Shown one piece after another: positions 37,150-46,692 of a DNA stretch of 64,000 nucleotides. The notes under the pieces are model-generated. The model saw only the letters and a list, made by a program, of their open reading frames with translations. It ran no database searches and was not told the DNA's origin. Each line of letters opens with the position of its first letter. Position 1 is the stretch's first letter. The stretch spans positions 310,501 to 374,500 of the forward strand of contig NZ_UGTM01000001.1 of NCBI RefSeq assembly GCF_900454835.1, given 5' to 3'. A program made the position numbers and the translations under genes. This DNA is from Prevotella denticola (GTDB lineage: Bacteria > Bacteroidota > Bacteroidia > Bacteroidales > Bacteroidaceae).

Positions 37150-38490
37150 TCAGATAAATAATTTTTCCACCTTTTTCATGTCCACATTGTAACAGAAGAT
37201 CACCACCGAATCGCCGGCCTCGATCTGTGTGTTGCCGGAGACAAGCATTCCCTCGCCGTTCCTTACCAGTCCGCCGATGGTGACTCCTTTCGGCAGGTTG
37301 ATGTCTTTCACCGGCTTGCGGGTGATCTTTGAGTCGGGACTGGGCGTGAATTCGGCCACATCGGCATTGACCGACATGAGGAACCGGATGTTCTCCACGT
37401 TGGCATCCAGCATCATCTGGTAAATATGGCTGGCGGCAACGGCCTTCTTGTTGATGATCGTGCCGATGTCAAGGCTCTCTGCCGTACCCACGTAGTCAAA
37501 GTTCTCTACGGAGGCGACCGTCTTGCGTACACCCATCCGTTTGGCCGTCAGGCACGCCAGGATGTTGGTCTCGGCATTGGACGTAAGTGCCACGAATGCC
37601 TGCGTGTTGCGGATGCCCTCTTCCTTCAGCAGTGCAATGTCGCGCCCGTCACCGTTGATGACGAGCGTGTCTTCGTTGAAGATGTTGTTCAGCTCCTCGC
37701 AGCGTTCAGGACTCTGTTCGATGATCTTGGCGTGCATGTATTCGGGCAGCATCTTCACGGCTCGGGCGGCCGTCTTGCCGCCTCCCATGAAGATGACGTT
37801 CTGCACATCGACGTAATGTTCCTTGCCGACAATCTTCCGGATGTAGGGGATGTATTGTCTCGTTGTCATGAAATAGACGAGGTCGTACACCTGCAGAGTG
37901 TCGTTTCCGCCTGGGATGATGGTCTCGTCGTTGTGCTTGATGGCCACGACATGATAAGGGTCGTTCGGTCCGCTGATCTCTTTCAGTGGCCTGTCCAGGA
38001 TCTCACAGGTCTCCCGCAGCTTGATTCCCAGCATTACCAGGGCACCGTCGTGAACGTCCCAGCGCTGGCGTACCCACGACATCTTCAGACCGTTGATGAT
38101 GTCTTTTGCAGCCAGTATCTCGGGATAAATGACATCGTCGACTCCCATTTTGTGGAACAGTTTCTTGTTCTGCTCTTCGATGTATGCCGGGCTGTCCACA
38201 CGTGCCACCGTTTTTTTCGCCCCCAGCTGATGCGCCATGACGCAGGCGGCTATGTTGACCGGCTCGTTCGGTGTGACGGCGATGAAAAGGTCGGCGTGTT
38301 CCGCACCGGCCTCTTTCAGTCCACTGATGTCGGTTGCAGAGCATTCCATGGTCAGCAGGTCGAACTCGCTGCTGATCTTTTCAAGGTTCTCTGGATTTTC
38401 ATCCAGCAGGATGATGTCCTGCTTGTCGCGTGAAAGGAGTTTTGCCAGATATGTGCCGATGGCGTATGCTCCGGATATGATGATTTTCAT
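37150..38490 (-). CDS. trkA: Trk potassium-uptake regulator TrkA
   Basis: This 446-residue cytosolic protein has two RCK modules, each with a Rossmann NAD-binding part and a C-terminal ligand domain. The first nucleotide loop reads SGAYAIGTYLA (7-17), where Tyr replaces the usual middle Gly of GxGxxG. The second reads GGGKTAARAVK. TrkA gates TrkH in response to nucleotides. The gene overlaps no other but is 2 bp from trkH, and a short 10-bp repeat array fills the gap to dxs. Confidence 0.93.
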   Translation of the reverse strand: MKIIISGAYAIGTYLAKLLSRDKQDIILLDENPENLEKISSEFDLLTMECSATDISGLKEAGAEHADLFIAVTPNEPVNIAACVMAHQLGAKKTVARVDSPAYIEEQNKKLFHKMGVDDVIYPEILAAKDIINGLKMSWVRQRWDVHDGALVMLGIKLRETCEILDRPLKEISGPNDPYHVVAIKHNDETIIPGGNDTLQVYDLVYFMTTRQYIPYIRKIVGKEHYVDVQNVIFMGGGKTAARAVKMLPEYMHAKIIEQSPERCEELNNIFNEDTLVINGDGRDIALLKEEGIRNTQAFVALTSNAETNILACLTAKRMGVRKTVASVENFDYVGTAESLDIGTIINKKAVAASHIYQMMLDANVENIRFLMSVNADVAEFTPSPDSKITRKPVKDINLPKGVTIGGLVRNGEGMLVSGNTQIEAGDSVVIFCYNVDMKKVEKLFI

Positions 38491-38518
38491 TCTTTGCTCT
38501 TTTATTCTTGTAGGAGGG

Positions 38519-38548
38519 GATAGGAGAAGATAGGCGATGATAGAGGGA
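38519..38548. repeat. 10-bp tandem array, three units, in the dxs-trkA spacer
   Basis: The decamers GATAGGAGAA, GATAGGCGAT and GATAGAGGGA belong to the same family as the arrays at 1561 and 2561, 36 kb away. Again the array sits inside an operon spacer, 29 bp before the next start codon. Confidence 0.85.
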
Positions 38549-38565
38549 ACAGGCGGAAAGGACGG

Positions 38566-40485
38566 TCAGCGGTCAACGGTCAGCTGCCTTTTGATGCTTT
38601 CTACGTCAATGCCGCAGATTTCCCACAGCTGTCGGACGGTTCCCTGCTCTACGAAACTGTCGGGCAGTCCCATGCGGGTGATGTGCGGACGGTAGCCATG
38701 GTCGTTCATCCATTCAGTAACGGCCGATCCCAAACCGCCGTTCTGAACGCCGTCCTCGATGGTGACAATGCGTGAGAAACGGCTGGCGACTTCTTCCAGT
38801 AGATTCTCATCCAGCGGCTTGAGGAAGCGCATATCGTAATGGGCGACTGATGGACAATGGTGTTTTGTGGCGGGTGACTCGGCACTCTCAATCAGTCTGA
38901 TGGCTTTCTCAACGTCGTTTCCGATAGGACCGATGCTCAGAACAGCCACATCCCATCCGTCATGCAGACGGCGACCTGTTCCTACCTTGATTTCTGTGAG
39001 CGGACAGTTCCAGTCCGTCAGTACGCCCCGCCCGCGTGGATAACGGATGATGAAAGAGCCTTTTCCGGGCAGCTGTGCCGTATACATCAGCCGTCTCAGT
39101 TCGCATTCGTCCATCGGTGAGGCAATCGTGAGATTGGGAATCGGACGCAGGAAAGCCATGTCGAAAGCACCGTGGTGTGTTGCTCCGTCCTCGCCCACCA
39201 GACCTGCACGGTCCAGACAGAGTACGACCGGAAGATTCAGTATGGCCATGTCATGGATGATGCTGTCGTATGCACGCTGCGAGAAAGCACTGTAGATGTT
39301 GCAGAAAGGCTGCAGTCCATCCTTTGCCATGCCGGCTGAGAAAGTCACGGCGTGCGCCTCGGCAATGCCGACATCGAAGGTGCGGTCGGGCATCTCCTTC
39401 ATCATGATGTTCATCGAACAACCGGTCGGCATGGCCGGTGTGACCCCCACGATACGAGGGTTCTTCCTGGCAAGCTCCAGCAGTGTCTTGCCGAATACAT
39501 CCTGGAATTTCGGCGGTTCGTGGCTGCAGTCCTGTATGATGCGTTCCCCTGTCCCGGGGTCGAACTTGCCCGGTGCATGCCAGACGGTAGCACTCTTCTC
39601 TGCGGGTTCATACCCTTTCCCCTTCTTTGTGTGCAGATGGAGGAGTTTCGGGCCTTTCATATCTTTCAGCTGTCGGAGAATACGTACCAGTTCGGTTATG
39701 TTGTTGCCATCGAACGGACCGAAGTAACGGATGTTCATGCCTTCAAACATATTCTGTTGGTGGGACAGTGCCGACTTCAGGGCATTGTTCAGGCGCAGCA
39801 GTCCTTTCCGACGTTCGTCGTTCAGCAGTCCCTTAGCGTGCAGCCACTGTGAAGCCTTGAAGCGAATCCGGTTGTAAGTCTCGTTTGTATCGAGGTTCAA
39901 AAGATACTGTTCCATGCCGCCCACAGCCCTGTCTATCGACATATCATTATCGTTGAGGATAATTAGCAGGTCGTTGGGCTGGCTGGAGACATTGTTCAGA
40001 CCTTCAAAAGCCAGGCCGCCGCTCATAGCCCCGTCACCGATGATGGCTACCACATGGCGGTGCTGTTTTGTCAGTTTGGCTGCAACAGCCATGCCCAGAG
40101 CTGCGGATATAGAGTTGGAGGCATGACCGCAGGTGAAGGTGTCATATTCACTTTCAATGGGGGAAGGGAACGGCATCATTCCGTTTAGCTTTCGGTTGTT
40201 GCAGAAGCTGTCCCGCCGGCCGGTCAGAATCTTGTGTCCGTATGCCTGGTGCCCGACATCCCATACAAGGCGGTCTTCCGGTGTGTTGAAAACATAGTGA
40301 CATGCCACCGTTATCTCGATTGCTCCTAAACTGGAAGCAAGGTGTCCCGGATTGACGGCAACCTCTTCTATGATGTCCTCTCGCAACTCCTGACAGAGTT
40401 CAGGAAGTCTGTCCAGACTCAGTCTGCGCAGGTCGGCAGGTGACTGTATCTTACTTAGAAGGGCGTATCTTTTCTCGTTTGACAT
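38566..40485 (-). CDS. dxs: 1-deoxy-D-xylulose-5-phosphate synthase
   Basis: The frame opens at 40539, but the -7 element of the promoter lies inside it (40510-40517). The ATG at 40485 ([10 protein letters not shown]) is therefore the start, giving 639 residues. Dxs condenses pyruvate and glyceraldehyde-3-phosphate using thiamine diphosphate, the entry to MEP isoprenoid synthesis. Visible are the ThDP/Mg2+ motif [33 protein letters not shown] and the pyrimidine-domain Glu in [18 protein letters not shown]. Normal family length. It heads dxs-trkA-trkH. Confidence 0.96.
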   Translation of the reverse strand: MSNEKRYALLSKIQSPADLRRLSLDRLPELCQELREDIIEEVAVNPGHLASSLGAIEITVACHYVFNTPEDRLVWDVGHQAYGHKILTGRRDSFCNNRKLNGMMPFPSPIESEYDTFTCGHASNSISAALGMAVAAKLTKQHRHVVAIIGDGAMSGGLAFEGLNNVSSQPNDLLIILNDNDMSIDRAVGGMEQYLLNLDTNETYNRIRFKASQWLHAKGLLNDERRKGLLRLNNALKSALSHQQNMFEGMNIRYFGPFDGNNITELVRILRQLKDMKGPKLLHLHTKKGKGYEPAEKSATVWHAPGKFDPGTGERIIQDCSHEPPKFQDVFGKTLLELARKNPRIVGVTPAMPTGCSMNIMMKEMPDRTFDVGIAEAHAVTFSAGMAKDGLQPFCNIYSAFSQRAYDSIIHDMAILNLPVVLCLDRAGLVGEDGATHHGAFDMAFLRPIPNLTIASPMDECELRRLMYTAQLPGKGSFIIRYPRGRGVLTDWNCPLTEIKVGTGRRLHDGWDVAVLSIGPIGNDVEKAIRLIESAESPATKHHCPSVAHYDMRFLKPLDENLLEEVASRFSRIVTIEDGVQNGGLGSAVTEWMNDHGYRPHITRMGLPDSFVEQGTVRQLWEICGIDVESIKRQLTVDR

Positions 40486-40509
40486 TGTCGAATAGCATGA
40501 AAAACAATG

Positions 40510-40540
40510 CAAAGATACGCTAAATAGCTTAAAGGGCAAA
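40510..40540 (-). promoter_or_regulatory. dxs promoter (TTTG - 19 bp - TATCTTTG)
   Basis: On the minus strand TTTG (40540-40537) and TATCTTTG (40517-40510) are 19 bp apart, 25 bp before the chosen dxs start. Confidence 0.72.
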
Positions 40541-40636
40541 ATAAAACAGATGGGTATTCTGTTATTTCATGCCGAATTTTACAGCTGTCGTACCGTAATG
40601 CAAGTAAAAACACAACCCTGTGATGTAAGGTAGGCA

Positions 40637-40708
40637 GGACTTATAAGGTAAACAGAATTTATAAGATAAACAGAATTTATAAGATAAACAGAACTTGTAA
40701 TGTAAACT
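40637..40708. repeat. 18-bp tandem array, four units
   Basis: The unit GAATTTATAAGATAAACA occurs twice exactly (40655 and 40673), flanked by variants GGACTTATAAGGTAAACA (40637) and GAACTTGTAATGTAAACT (40691). A fifth, weaker copy precedes at about 40619. The array lies in the otherwise empty gap between dxs and ompA copy 2. Confidence 0.92.
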
Positions 40709-40856
40709 GAAGGAATTGTCGAGAGGTGGGGAGGAGGCTGCTTTTCTTTAATAGTGTTCTTCCACGGAAGAGGCTTTCCATATCCAGGCCTGCGGTTTAT
40801 CTGTCTGAAGAATATAGCAGATGAGGTTCCTGTGTTTCTTCCTTGCCTGAAAAGAA

Positions 40857-40890
40857 AGTGGGGATGAATCTTTGAAGATTCATCCCCACT
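40857..40890 (-). terminator. Terminator of ompA copy 2
   Basis: A perfect hairpin with GTGGGGATGAATCTT on the left arm and AAGATTCATCCCCAC on the right, and a TG loop, lies about 60 bp past the stop. On the minus strand a TTTCTTTTCA run follows. Confidence 0.85.
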
Positions 40891-40951
40891 TATGCTGTTC
40901 CTTTCTGGCCGGTTTTATGAAGTCCAGTCAGAAGAGAGGTGTTGGTCTATA

Positions 40952-42034
40952 TTATTTTACGTAAACAACAGCCAGACGGTTAGATGTTACACCCTGGACA
41001 CCCTGACCTGTAGCCTCGTCAACGATGACACCACGACCCTTGAGGTACTCTGCAACCACATTTGCACGGTTCTGAGACAGACGGTCGTTGAATTCTTTAG
41101 ATCCCTCTGGAGAAGCTGTACCGACAATCTGTACGTGGCGGCCGGCCTTGATGGAATCGAGCGCCTTCTTGTTCGGAGCTGTGAGAAGATACTTAGCCTG
41201 CTGGAAGGTAACGAATACCAAATTTTCAACACTGATAGTCTGTGTCTTGGTTGTAGGAACTTCCTTGATGACTTCCTTGATGACTTCCTTGACAACCTCC
41301 TTGGGCTTAGCGTTAAGCTGGTTGCGGAGGGAGTTGATCTCGTCGTTCAGATCACCGACGTTCCAGATCTTGAAGTTGTGTGTTCCGTTAGAGGTCTTGA
41401 ACTTGTAGTTGACACCTACGAAGAGACCGAGCTGTGCTGCCTGCTTGCCGAACTGGATGGCATCGCCAGGACCGTGTGTAAGGTTCCAGATGATTGCCGG
41501 TTCAGCATAGAACTGCCATGCTCTGTCCTTGCCGAGGTTGTAGGCAAATGTGAAGCCAGTCTTGGCTGTGAGTTCTGTGTCGTCACCGAGGTTGTCGGTC
41601 TGGATAATGTGCTTGTCACCGTAAGTGATCCAGTAACCGATACCAAACTCAGCGCCTACCTCAAATCTACGATCAGGTGTGTATTCGCCAAAGAGGTTGG
41701 TGAAGTTGATCGTACCGTTTAGACCGAGGTTGATGGCACGAACGACAGTGTGGCTGTTGGAGAAACCTAAAGAACCTGTCTGCCAACGGTTGTCACCGAG
41801 GAAAGCAAGACCTTCGAAGTTTACACCATAAACCGGACTGAACAGTTTGCCCACTTTCAAACCTAATGCTGTGTTAAGCGGTGCAAAGTGTTTGAAGTTG
41901 AGAGGTCCCGCAATGCCAGCCTCAGCACCGAGATAAACGTTGTCGAACGGCTTAGCCTTTTCGTAGGCAACCTGAGCCTGTGTACTTGTGATACCCATAG
42001 CGAGCATCGAAAGTGCAATCAAAAACTTTTTCAT
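40952..42034 (-). CDS. OmpA-family outer-membrane protein, second paralogue
   Basis: This 360-residue protein has a signal peptide (cleavage near TQAQVAYE), a beta-barrel with strands such as FEVGAEFGIGYWITYGD, a charged linker with repeated Glu-Val-Ile-Lys (KEVVKEVIKEVIKEV) and an OmpA-like C-terminal domain (IVGTASPEGSKEFNDRLSQNRA). In that domain GTASPEGS replaces the GYAD of the first paralogue, a variation often seen in Bacteroidales OmpA pairs. It is probably an abundant structural porin binding peptidoglycan. It is monocistronic, with its own -7 element and terminator. Confidence 0.88.
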   Translation of the reverse strand: MKKFLIALSMLAMGITSTQAQVAYEKAKPFDNVYLGAEAGIAGPLNFKHFAPLNTALGLKVGKLFSPVYGVNFEGLAFLGDNRWQTGSLGFSNSHTVVRAINLGLNGTINFTNLFGEYTPDRRFEVGAEFGIGYWITYGDKHIIQTDNLGDDTELTAKTGFTFAYNLGKDRAWQFYAEPAIIWNLTHGPGDAIQFGKQAAQLGLFVGVNYKFKTSNGTHNFKIWNVGDLNDEINSLRNQLNAKPKEVVKEVIKEVIKEVPTTKTQTISVENLVFVTFQQAKYLLTAPNKKALDSIKAGRHVQIVGTASPEGSKEFNDRLSQNRANVVAEYLKGRGVIVDEATGQGVQGVTSNRLAVVYVK

Positions 42035-42087
42035 AAATGCTTAATATTAATTCTGTTAATTTTAGCGACACAATTGAATTCGGTATG

Positions 42088-42095
42088 CAAAGATA
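42088..42095 (-). promoter_or_regulatory. -7 element TATCTTTG of ompA copy 2
   Basis: On the minus strand TATCTTTGC lies 54 bp before the ATG, the same element as for the first ompA and in a similar AT-rich leader. Confidence 0.55.
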
Positions 42096-42545
42096 GTGTT
42101 TTTTTTGAATAGTCTACATTATTTTATAGAAAAAAACGCAATTCCCGGTAATTTAAGCTGGATTATACCCTTTTTCTACCATAATGAGCGATAAAAACGG
42201 GGTTGGAGAGTTGATTTTGAGGACTCTGCATTTCAAGTCGTGTAGCTGCTGAGCGAATACGGATGCGTACGGTTTGTATATTCACTTATGCTGACTGTTG
42301 ATGCCTGTCTGGTCATTCAACCGTTCAGCATCATTCCGATGCCACAGCCTGATGAATCCACTTGGCCTTCTTTCTGTTCCCTCCTGCTGTCTTCATGAAA
42401 CGGCATAGCCTCGTATCGTGTGAAAGAACTTTTATATGCAGTAAAATACAAAGAGTGCGACAAAGAAACGGGACATTTCGGCAAGGGACGACACCCCATA
42501 GCGTTTTTTAGAATGTGCTTCTCATCAATATCGTAGGAAAATTCG

Positions 42546-42553
42546 TACTTTTG
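42546..42553 (+). promoter_or_regulatory. -7 element TACTTTTG of the PAP2 gene
   Basis: TACTTTTG lies 29 bp before the ATG at 42582. Confidence 0.5.
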
Positions 42554-42581
42554 CAGGCATACAGACTTGGTTTCAACATAC

Positions 42582-44285
42582 ATGACTATAAAGTTTATAC
42601 ACTGCCTGGCAGGATTCCTTCTGTCTCCGGTCTTGTGTCTTGCCGATACAGGTCACAGACCGGTACGAACCGACTCCGTTTTATTTCACCCATCATGGGA
42701 TAAGTCTGGTCATATCCCATCTGCAAGAGACAGTATACGCCCCGATTCTTCCACCTTATTATATATAGGGGAGAAAGCAGAGACTTCTCGTGTGCCGGAA
42801 GGTGGTGGGAAGAACAGCCAGCCATCTGGCATGAGCACCGACTTCACGCTTTCCGGACTTCCCTGGATCATAGCCGGAGCCGCATTGAGAGGACAGCGGA
42901 CGAATATCAGAAGCCTGAGACAGAAGTTCCAATATAATTTCCACAGTCCTGTAGACAATTATCTGCAGTATTCTCCGCTGCTGCTGACAACCGGCTTGAA
43001 GGCAGCCGGTGTGGAGGGACGCAGCTCGTGGGGACGTTATGCTGTAAGTGCGGCAGCATCCTATGCTGTCATGGCTCTGCTTGTGAACAGTATCAAGTAC
43101 GCTGCCCGTGAGCAACGTCCTGACGGTTCTACCCGCAACTCCTTCCCGTCCGGGCATACGGCTACGGCATTTGCGGCAGCTACCATCCTGCACAAGGAGT
43201 ATGGTCTCACACGAAGCCCGTGGTACAGCATCGGGGGATATATGATGGCTACGGCTACCGGCTGTATGCGTGTCCTGAACAACCGTCATTGGGTGAGCGA
43301 TACCTTCGCCGGTGCCGGAATCGGTATTCTGTCGACCGAACTGGGCTATACCCTTGCCGACCTGCTTTTCAGACAGCAGGGGCTGCGCCGCCCCGACCGG
43401 ACAGCAGGCTCTGTCTTCGGCAGCCGGCCTTCGTTCTTCAGCATACAGACCGGAGTGGGGCTGGGTGGACAGCGGCTGGACATTCTGCTGGGGAATGAGG
43501 TGCTGCAAGACGACTATGAAGAAGAAAATGCACGTGGGCTGAAGCTCTCACATGCTCTTTCTGTAAGCAGTGAGGGGGCTTATTTCTTCAATCGTTATTT
43601 AGGAATCGGCGGAAGAGCCCGTGTTGTGTCAAGGGCCGTGAAGAATCTGGATGACTTTACGAAACAGAGCCTGTATGACTTCTCAAAGACTTTTCCCGAT
43701 CTGGATGGATTCATGGATGACTATGAACTTACGGTGCAGTCCGACCATCTGGCAGAGTTTTCTCTCAGCGGGGGACTTTACTTTAATCTCCCCCTGACCT
43801 CCCGTATATCCCTTGGGACCAAGCTGCTCTTTGGCAGAAGCTATATGCGGGACGTGGATATTGACGCACGTGTGCGCGGACACCGGCGCGATCTGGACTT
43901 CTCTTATGAGGTGTATAAGGGGAAGAGGCGGATTACCTGCGAAGTGCTGGGTGAACGGAAAGACAACGGCGATGTTTATGACTGTTCATGGGACTACCTG
44001 ACGGTCATGGGAAACAAGGCTTTCACAATAGGTACAGGACTGTCCGTCAACTTTTCCTATAAATCGTTGACGGCATGGAGGATTTTCCTTGACTACGATT
44101 ATTCGCATCGCAATTATACCATTGTATACGATCCCATGCACTTCCTGGAAGCTGCTGCCCGTAACGTGACATTCAACGGCAGCCCTGTGTCTTCAGTAGA
44201 ACGTTATGTAAAACCGAATGTGACATCGCTGAGAAGAGGCCTGTCGCAGACGGTGCTGGGGGCAGCCTTTTCCATCACCTTTTAG
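42582..44285 (+). CDS. PAP2 phosphatase fused to an outer-membrane beta-barrel-like domain
   Basis: The ATG at 42582 gives MTIKFIHCLAGFLLSPVLCLA, a good signal peptide; the ATG 15 bp earlier is less likely. The product is 567 residues. The PAP2 motifs are all present: KYAAREQRP, FPSGHTATAF and RVLNNRHWVSD. This acid phosphatase fold acts on lipid phosphates at the periplasmic side. The last 280 residues (from SIQTGVGLGGQRLDILLG) alternate polar and hydrophobic residues and end in ITF, as in outer-membrane barrels. The protein may be a periplasmic lipid phosphatase held by a barrel. The substrate (for example lipid A or undecaprenyl phosphate) is not determined. Confidence 0.82.
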   Translation: MTIKFIHCLAGFLLSPVLCLADTGHRPVRTDSVLFHPSWDKSGHIPSARDSIRPDSSTLLYIGEKAETSRVPEGGGKNSQPSGMSTDFTLSGLPWIIAGAALRGQRTNIRSLRQKFQYNFHSPVDNYLQYSPLLLTTGLKAAGVEGRSSWGRYAVSAAASYAVMALLVNSIKYAAREQRPDGSTRNSFPSGHTATAFAAATILHKEYGLTRSPWYSIGGYMMATATGCMRVLNNRHWVSDTFAGAGIGILSTELGYTLADLLFRQQGLRRPDRTAGSVFGSRPSFFSIQTGVGLGGQRLDILLGNEVLQDDYEEENARGLKLSHALSVSSEGAYFFNRYLGIGGRARVVSRAVKNLDDFTKQSLYDFSKTFPDLDGFMDDYELTVQSDHLAEFSLSGGLYFNLPLTSRISLGTKLLFGRSYMRDVDIDARVRGHRRDLDFSYEVYKGKRRITCEVLGERKDNGDVYDCSWDYLTVMGNKAFTIGTGLSVNFSYKSLTAWRIFLDYDYSHRNYTIVYDPMHFLEAAARNVTFNGSPVSSVERYVKPNVTSLRRGLSQTVLGAAFSITF

Positions 44286-44313
44286 AAGAGAGAAAAACAC
44301 TTCCTGACCGGCA

Positions 44314-45786
44314 TCATTTCTTCTGGAGATGGCGGGACAGATAGAAGATGAACATCAGTCCGCGGAGAGTAAGCTCCACCGCCATGGCAAACCATACGCC
44401 ACGGAGGCCGTAGCGAGAGGCAAGGGCGTATGCCGTTGTAAGCCGGATGAGCCACATACTGCCCAGATTGATCAGTGAAGGCTTCAACGTATCGCCGGCT
44501 CCTATGCAGACACTGTAGGCGACGATGGCTGCGGCGAAGAACGGCTCGGCGAAAGCTTCGATACGGAGGACGGCTGTCCCCAGGTGCTGGATGGAGACGA
44601 CGGGCGACAGCAGCCCGATCATTTCCGGAGCAAAGACATACATGATGAGTCCCATGAATGCCATGACAGCCATTCCGAGCGAGACCGTCATCCAGGCAAA
44701 GCGGCGGTGAAGGTCTGGCCGTCCTGCCCCCACACTCTGCCCGACCAGTGTCGTGGCTGCCTCGCTGATGCCATAGCCCGGCATATAGCAGAGGCTTTCT
44801 GCCGTAATGGCAAACGAATGAGCGGCGATGGCGATATTCCCCAGGGGGGCTACAATCATGGTGGAAACAAGCTGTGCCCCGTTCATCAGGAGATACTGCA
44901 GGGCCATAGGAGCGCCTATCTTCACGGCGTTTCCTATATAGTGCCAATGCCATGTGAAACGTTCAACATCCTGCTTCCATGCCAGTATGGGACTGCGGAA
45001 GATGGCGTAATAAGTCAGCGGAAGAGCTGCACAGACGAAAGCCAGCAGACTCCCGAGGGCTGCACCCGCCACACCGAGTCCGAGTCCCGGCATTGTCATG
45101 TCTGCCCCGAGGAGGAGAACAGTACGTGTGGGGAAAATGAAAAAGTAGTTGAAGAGTATATCCAGCAGGCACATCAATATCGCCATGATGCTGGGACGGC
45201 GCATATCGCCTGCAGCCTTCAGCATCGCTGCCGACGTGTATTCAAGCAGATGGAAGGGGATGATAAGCGAGAAGACAAGAAAGTAGACCGAGGCCTCATG
45301 CTGTATGTCCCTTCCGCCGCCCAGCCAGGCAGGGAGGTGGTCGGCGATGAGAAAGGTGACAAGCAGGAGGAACAGCGAGTAGAGGCCTCCGAAAGCGTAG
45401 CCATGGCGCATGACCGCCCGTGCCTTGGGAAAGTCGTTGGCACCGATGAAGTGGGCCGCCTGGACTGAAAATCCCATTGTGCCGGCGGTCACCAGCGAGA
45501 GGAAAAGCCATGTAGCCGGTTCAACAAGCCCGATGGCTGCTGATGGCCTGGCACCGAGCGAACCTACCATTCCCGCATCAATGTAGAACATCAGGACTGT
45601 TGTCACCTGTGCCAGTATAGACGGAATGCTGAGCTGGACAATGAGGTTGAACTGCTCACGGCGGCTCATCGTCTCGTCGTTGCGGATCTTGGCAAGGAGA
45701 CTGTCGGTGATGGATTTTCGAAAGGAGATACGCACGGAAATGATTAAATGGTTGGGGTAAATGAAAACCTGGATTATTGAAAACAA
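44314..45786 (-). CDS. MATE-family multidrug efflux transporter
   Basis: This 490-residue protein has 12 predicted membrane segments in two homologous halves. Family signatures are the opening LIVQLSIPSILAQVTTVLMFYIDAGMVGSLG and GISEAATTLVGQSVGAGRP. MATE exporters expel cationic drugs in exchange for Na+ or H+. The first 40 residues are uncertain: alternative starts at 45735 (GTG) or 45669 (MSRREQF) would also fit. Its 3' end lies 28 bp from the PAP2 gene stop, on the opposite strand. Confidence 0.9.
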   Translation of the reverse strand: MFSIIQVFIYPNHLIISVRISFRKSITDSLLAKIRNDETMSRREQFNLIVQLSIPSILAQVTTVLMFYIDAGMVGSLGARPSAAIGLVEPATWLFLSLVTAGTMGFSVQAAHFIGANDFPKARAVMRHGYAFGGLYSLFLLLVTFLIADHLPAWLGGGRDIQHEASVYFLVFSLIIPFHLLEYTSAAMLKAAGDMRRPSIMAILMCLLDILFNYFFIFPTRTVLLLGADMTMPGLGLGVAGAALGSLLAFVCAALPLTYYAIFRSPILAWKQDVERFTWHWHYIGNAVKIGAPMALQYLLMNGAQLVSTMIVAPLGNIAIAAHSFAITAESLCYMPGYGISEAATTLVGQSVGAGRPDLHRRFAWMTVSLGMAVMAFMGLIMYVFAPEMIGLLSPVVSIQHLGTAVLRIEAFAEPFFAAAIVAYSVCIGAGDTLKPSLINLGSMWLIRLTTAYALASRYGLRGVWFAMAVELTLRGLMFIFYLSRHLQKK

Positions 45787-45912
45787 AATAGGGACAACAT
45801 TCCTGTCTGTCCGCTGCCGCTATCAAGACGAACACACGGGAAGCTGTGTCCCTATATGTAAGACTAAAGGTCATTTGGACCTTTCCGGAAAGGCTATGAC
45901 ACTATACTTCAA

Positions 45913-46608
45913 CTACGTATTCTTCAGCTTTTTACCCGGGTGAGCAAAGTCGACTAACCGTAAGTCAAAGATAAGTGTTGAATATGCTGGTATTAATCCA
46001 TAAGCACTTGTACCATAACCCAACTGATAAGGAATATAGACTGTCCAATGGTCACCTTTGTGCATTGACATCAAAGCCGTAATAAAGCCATCCACTGGAC
46101 TATGGGCTTTACCATGTTCATCGAACGAAAGCCCTATATACTTATGCGCAGGGCGTGATGTCGCAGCATTGAAGGTCTCACTCGACCATGACTTGTCAAA
46201 AATAAGTCCTGATGTATAAGTCGTGGAGGGAATCATGCGCCCCATGTAATGTACGGATACGGAATCGGAATACAGCGGACTCTTCGTTCCTGTCCCTGCC
46301 TCCTCTACATGTACGATGATGTAATCCTCCGGACCGTAGGTCGACGGTGTCTTGGAGTCATTCTTCTGATTCTGGAACGTATAGTTGAGAATTGTCCTCC
46401 AGGACGTATCACCGTTCTTTATTTTCTGCTGGGTTGCGGTATAGAGACTGTTCCAGTAGGCCTCGTTTTTCGCCTGCCAGTCGGAATATTCCTCTACGGT
46501 GTCCTTGTCCTCGGAACAGGAGGTGAAGCTGCCGGCAGCGAGCAGAATGCCGCCGAGACAGAAGATACCGGCTGTCCGGCGGAGAAGGGCTTTTGTTTTC
46601 TTTGTCAT
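45913..46608 (-). CDS. FKBP-type peptidyl-prolyl isomerase lipoprotein
   Basis: The ATG at 46608 (MTKKTKALLRR) gives a proper signal sequence and a lipobox SFTSC; the frame extends a further 12 codons upstream without benefit. The product is 231 residues. Acidic residues after the cysteine (SEDKD) suggest surface or outer-membrane sorting. The FKBP domain occupies the C-terminal half: YSDSVSVHYMGRMI, then GFITALMSMHKGDHWTVYIP and a LIPAYSTLIFDLRLVDF end. The enzyme would assist folding in the periplasm or on the surface. It lies just downstream of glyS on the same strand. Confidence 0.88.
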   Translation of the reverse strand: MTKKTKALLRRTAGIFCLGGILLAAGSFTSCSEDKDTVEEYSDWQAKNEAYWNSLYTATQQKIKNGDTSWRTILNYTFQNQKNDSKTPSTYGPEDYIIVHVEEAGTGTKSPLYSDSVSVHYMGRMIPSTTYTSGLIFDKSWSSETFNAATSRPAHKYIGLSFDEHGKAHSPVDGFITALMSMHKGDHWTVYIPYQLGYGTSAYGLIPAYSTLIFDLRLVDFAHPGKKLKNT

Positions 46609-46644
46609 AGCCTTGTTTCTTGTAAAAAGGGACTGGGAAGACAA

Positions 46645-46692
46645 GTCGGGACGGTCAATCGACCTGTCGACTTGTCAACTCGTCCACTCAAT
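46645..46692. repeat. Degenerate short-period repeat in the glyS-FKBP spacer
   Basis: On the minus strand GTGGACGA, GTTGACAAGT, CGACAGGTCG and ATTGACCGTC follow each other, with GAC recurring every 7-11 bp. Register is irregular. It is another short-period array inside an operon spacer. Confidence 0.5.

Larger units (their letters stand above)
42035..42581. other. Divergent gap between ompA copy 2 and the PAP2 gene
   Basis: The gap holds a -7 element on each strand and a middle of mixed sequence (42180-42480) where I see no gene, RNA or clear repeat. Confidence 0.5.
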
